Shown in pieces: positions 32,477-33,269 of a stretch of DNA of 33,269 nt. How positions within the stretch are numbered: the first letter of the stretch is position 1; the number at the start of each line of letters is the position of its first letter. The position numbers and the translations under genes were made by a program. Location: NCBI GenBank assembly GCA_964612075.1, contig CAZTFC010000027.1, positions 1 to 33,269 of the forward strand. The letters run 5' to 3'. This DNA comes from UBA2219 sp964612075 (GTDB lineage Bacteria > Desulfobacterota > Deferrimicrobia > Deferrimicrobiales > Deferrimicrobiaceae). The notes under the pieces were generated by a model. It did no database searches and was not told the DNA's origin. It was given only the letters and a program-made list of their open reading frames with translations.

Positions 32477-33133
32477 CTATTCGTTGATGGCGGGTGCGGA
32501 AGGCGCCTGGGGCAGGACCTCTCCCTTGTAGATCCACACCTTGACGCCGATGATCCCGTAGGTGGTGCGCGCCTCGGCGAGCCCGTAGTCGATGTCGGCC
32601 CGGAGGGTGTGCAGGGGCACACGGCCCTCGCGGTACCACTCGGTGCGCGACATCTCGGCGCCGCCCAGGCGGCCCGAAACCTGGATCTTTATCCCCTTGG
32701 CCCCCAGCTTCATGGAGGAGAGGACCGTCTTCTTCATGGCGCGCCGGAAGGCGATGCGACGCTCGAGCTGCATGGCCACGTTCTCGGCGGTAAGCTGCGC
32801 GTCGGTCTCGGGACGCCGGATCTCGAGGATGTTGATCGAGAGATCCTTCGTCGTGAACTTCTGGAGGTCCTTCTTCAGGTTCTCGATCTCCGCGCCCTTC
32901 TTCCCGATGACGATGCCCGGCCGCGCCGTCGCGATGATGATGTTGATGCGGTTGCTGCGGCGCTCGATCTCGATGGAAGAGACCCCGGCGTGGTTCAGGC
33001 GGCCCTTGACGTATTTCCGGATGCGCAGGTCCTCCTGGAGCCGGGATGCGTATTCCTTCTCGGAATACCAGCGCGACTTCCAACTCCTGATGATCCCAAG
33101 CCGAAAACCGTATGGATTCGTCTTCTGTCCCAA
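32477..33133 (-). CDS. rpsC: 30S ribosomal protein S3
   Basis: Head protein at the mRNA entry site, 218 aa, part of the ribosomal helicase activity. MGQKTNPYGFRLGIIRSWKS is the N-terminus. The KH domain has RPGIVIGKKGAEIENLKKDL (GxxG loop GKKG). The C-terminal domain shows VSGRLGGAEMSRTEWYREGR, VPLHTLRADIDYG and GVKVWIYKGEV. It lies 29 bp after rplV and 13 bp before rplP. Confidence 0.99.
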   Translation of the reverse strand: MGQKTNPYGFRLGIIRSWKSRWYSEKEYASRLQEDLRIRKYVKGRLNHAGVSSIEIERRSNRINIIIATARPGIVIGKKGAEIENLKKDLQKFTTKDLSINILEIRRPETDAQLTAENVAMQLERRIAFRRAMKKTVLSSMKLGAKGIKIQVSGRLGGAEMSRTEWYREGRVPLHTLRADIDYGLAEARTTYGIIGVKVWIYKGEVLPQAPSAPAINE

Positions 33134-33162
33134 GCTATGCCTCCCGCTCGCTCTTTAACATT

Positions 33163-33269
33163 TCAGGCCTCGTCCACGACGATGGTGATGTGGCTCGTCC
33201 GCCTCTTGTATTTATGCGCCCGCCCCATCGGCGCGGGACGGAACCGTCTCTGGGAAGCCCCGCAGTTCA
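33163..33269 (-). CDS. rplV: 50S ribosomal protein L22, C-terminal end only (cut by the window edge)
   Basis: Only the last 35 codons are inside the window: NCGASQRRFRPAPMGRAHKY, then KRRTSHITIVVDEA and a TGA stop at 33165-33163. The GRAxxxxxRTSHI pattern is the C-terminal hallmark of L22, whose loop lines the exit tunnel. Its place directly before rpsC is the standard S10-operon order. Confidence 0.96.
   Translation of the reverse strand, partial: NCGASQRRFRPAPMGRAHKYKRRTSHITIVVDEA

Noticed and set aside
1..33269. tRNA or rRNA genes, CRISPR arrays, insertion sequences, prophage or attachment sites
   Set aside because: Nearly every base lies in recognised housekeeping genes on one strand. 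I saw no direct-repeat array, transposase, integrase or clover-leaf sequence.

Overview
This is a GC-rich chromosomal window (my estimate is about two-thirds G+C) from a Gram-negative bacterium. All 42 genes I can support lie on the minus strand, so transcription runs from high to low coordinates. LptD, a lipopolysaccharide assembly protein, shows the cell has an outer membrane. The zinc-type ribosomal proteins and adenylate kinase, the PEGA-domain secreted protein and the GGDEF protein resemble Deltaproteobacteria in the broad sense (Desulfobacterota, Geobacter-like lineages). That placement is an inference from family resemblance, not a measured one.

The window holds three transcription blocks. 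Block 1 (33269 to about 21134) is the S10-spc-alpha ribosomal supercluster, entered inside rplV: rplV(partial)-rpsC-rplP-rpmC-rpsQ-rplN-rplX-rplE-rpsN-rpsH-rplF-rplR-rpsE-rpmD-rplO-secY-adk-map-infA-rpmJ-rpsM-rpsK-rpsD-rpoA-rplQ. It makes ribosomal proteins, the SecY channel, adenylate kinase, methionine aminopeptidase, IF-1 and the RNA polymerase alpha subunit. It ends at a clear hairpin plus T-run.

Block 2 (about 21110 to 17174) starts at a candidate sigma-70 promoter just past that terminator. It encodes a secreted or anchored PEGA-domain protein of unknown role, an FtsB/DivIC-type division protein, and a membrane GAF-like/GGDEF diguanylate cyclase with an intact inhibitory site.

Block 3 (about 17166 to the left edge) starts at a good TTGACA promoter. 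It reads argS, a SPOR-domain membrane protein, the whole tryptophan pathway (trpE, a trpG-trpD fusion, trpC, a second trpB of the TrpB2 type, trpF, trpB, trpA), then accD, folC, lptD, a GalE-like sugar-nucleotide epimerase and lepA, which is cut by the window edge. No gap inside this block exceeds 22 bp and many genes overlap, so one long transcript joining translation, tryptophan, fatty-acid, folate and envelope functions is plausible. There is no room for a trp leader or attenuator in front of trpE.

Most of the window is conserved housekeeping. I found no tRNA, rRNA, CRISPR array, insertion sequence, prophage or clearly foreign island, and no wholly new system. The points most worth a second look are the TrpB1/TrpB2 pair in one operon, the leaderless trp genes behind argS, the PEGA-FtsB-GGDEF cassette, and an open but start-less reading frame in the leader of that cassette.
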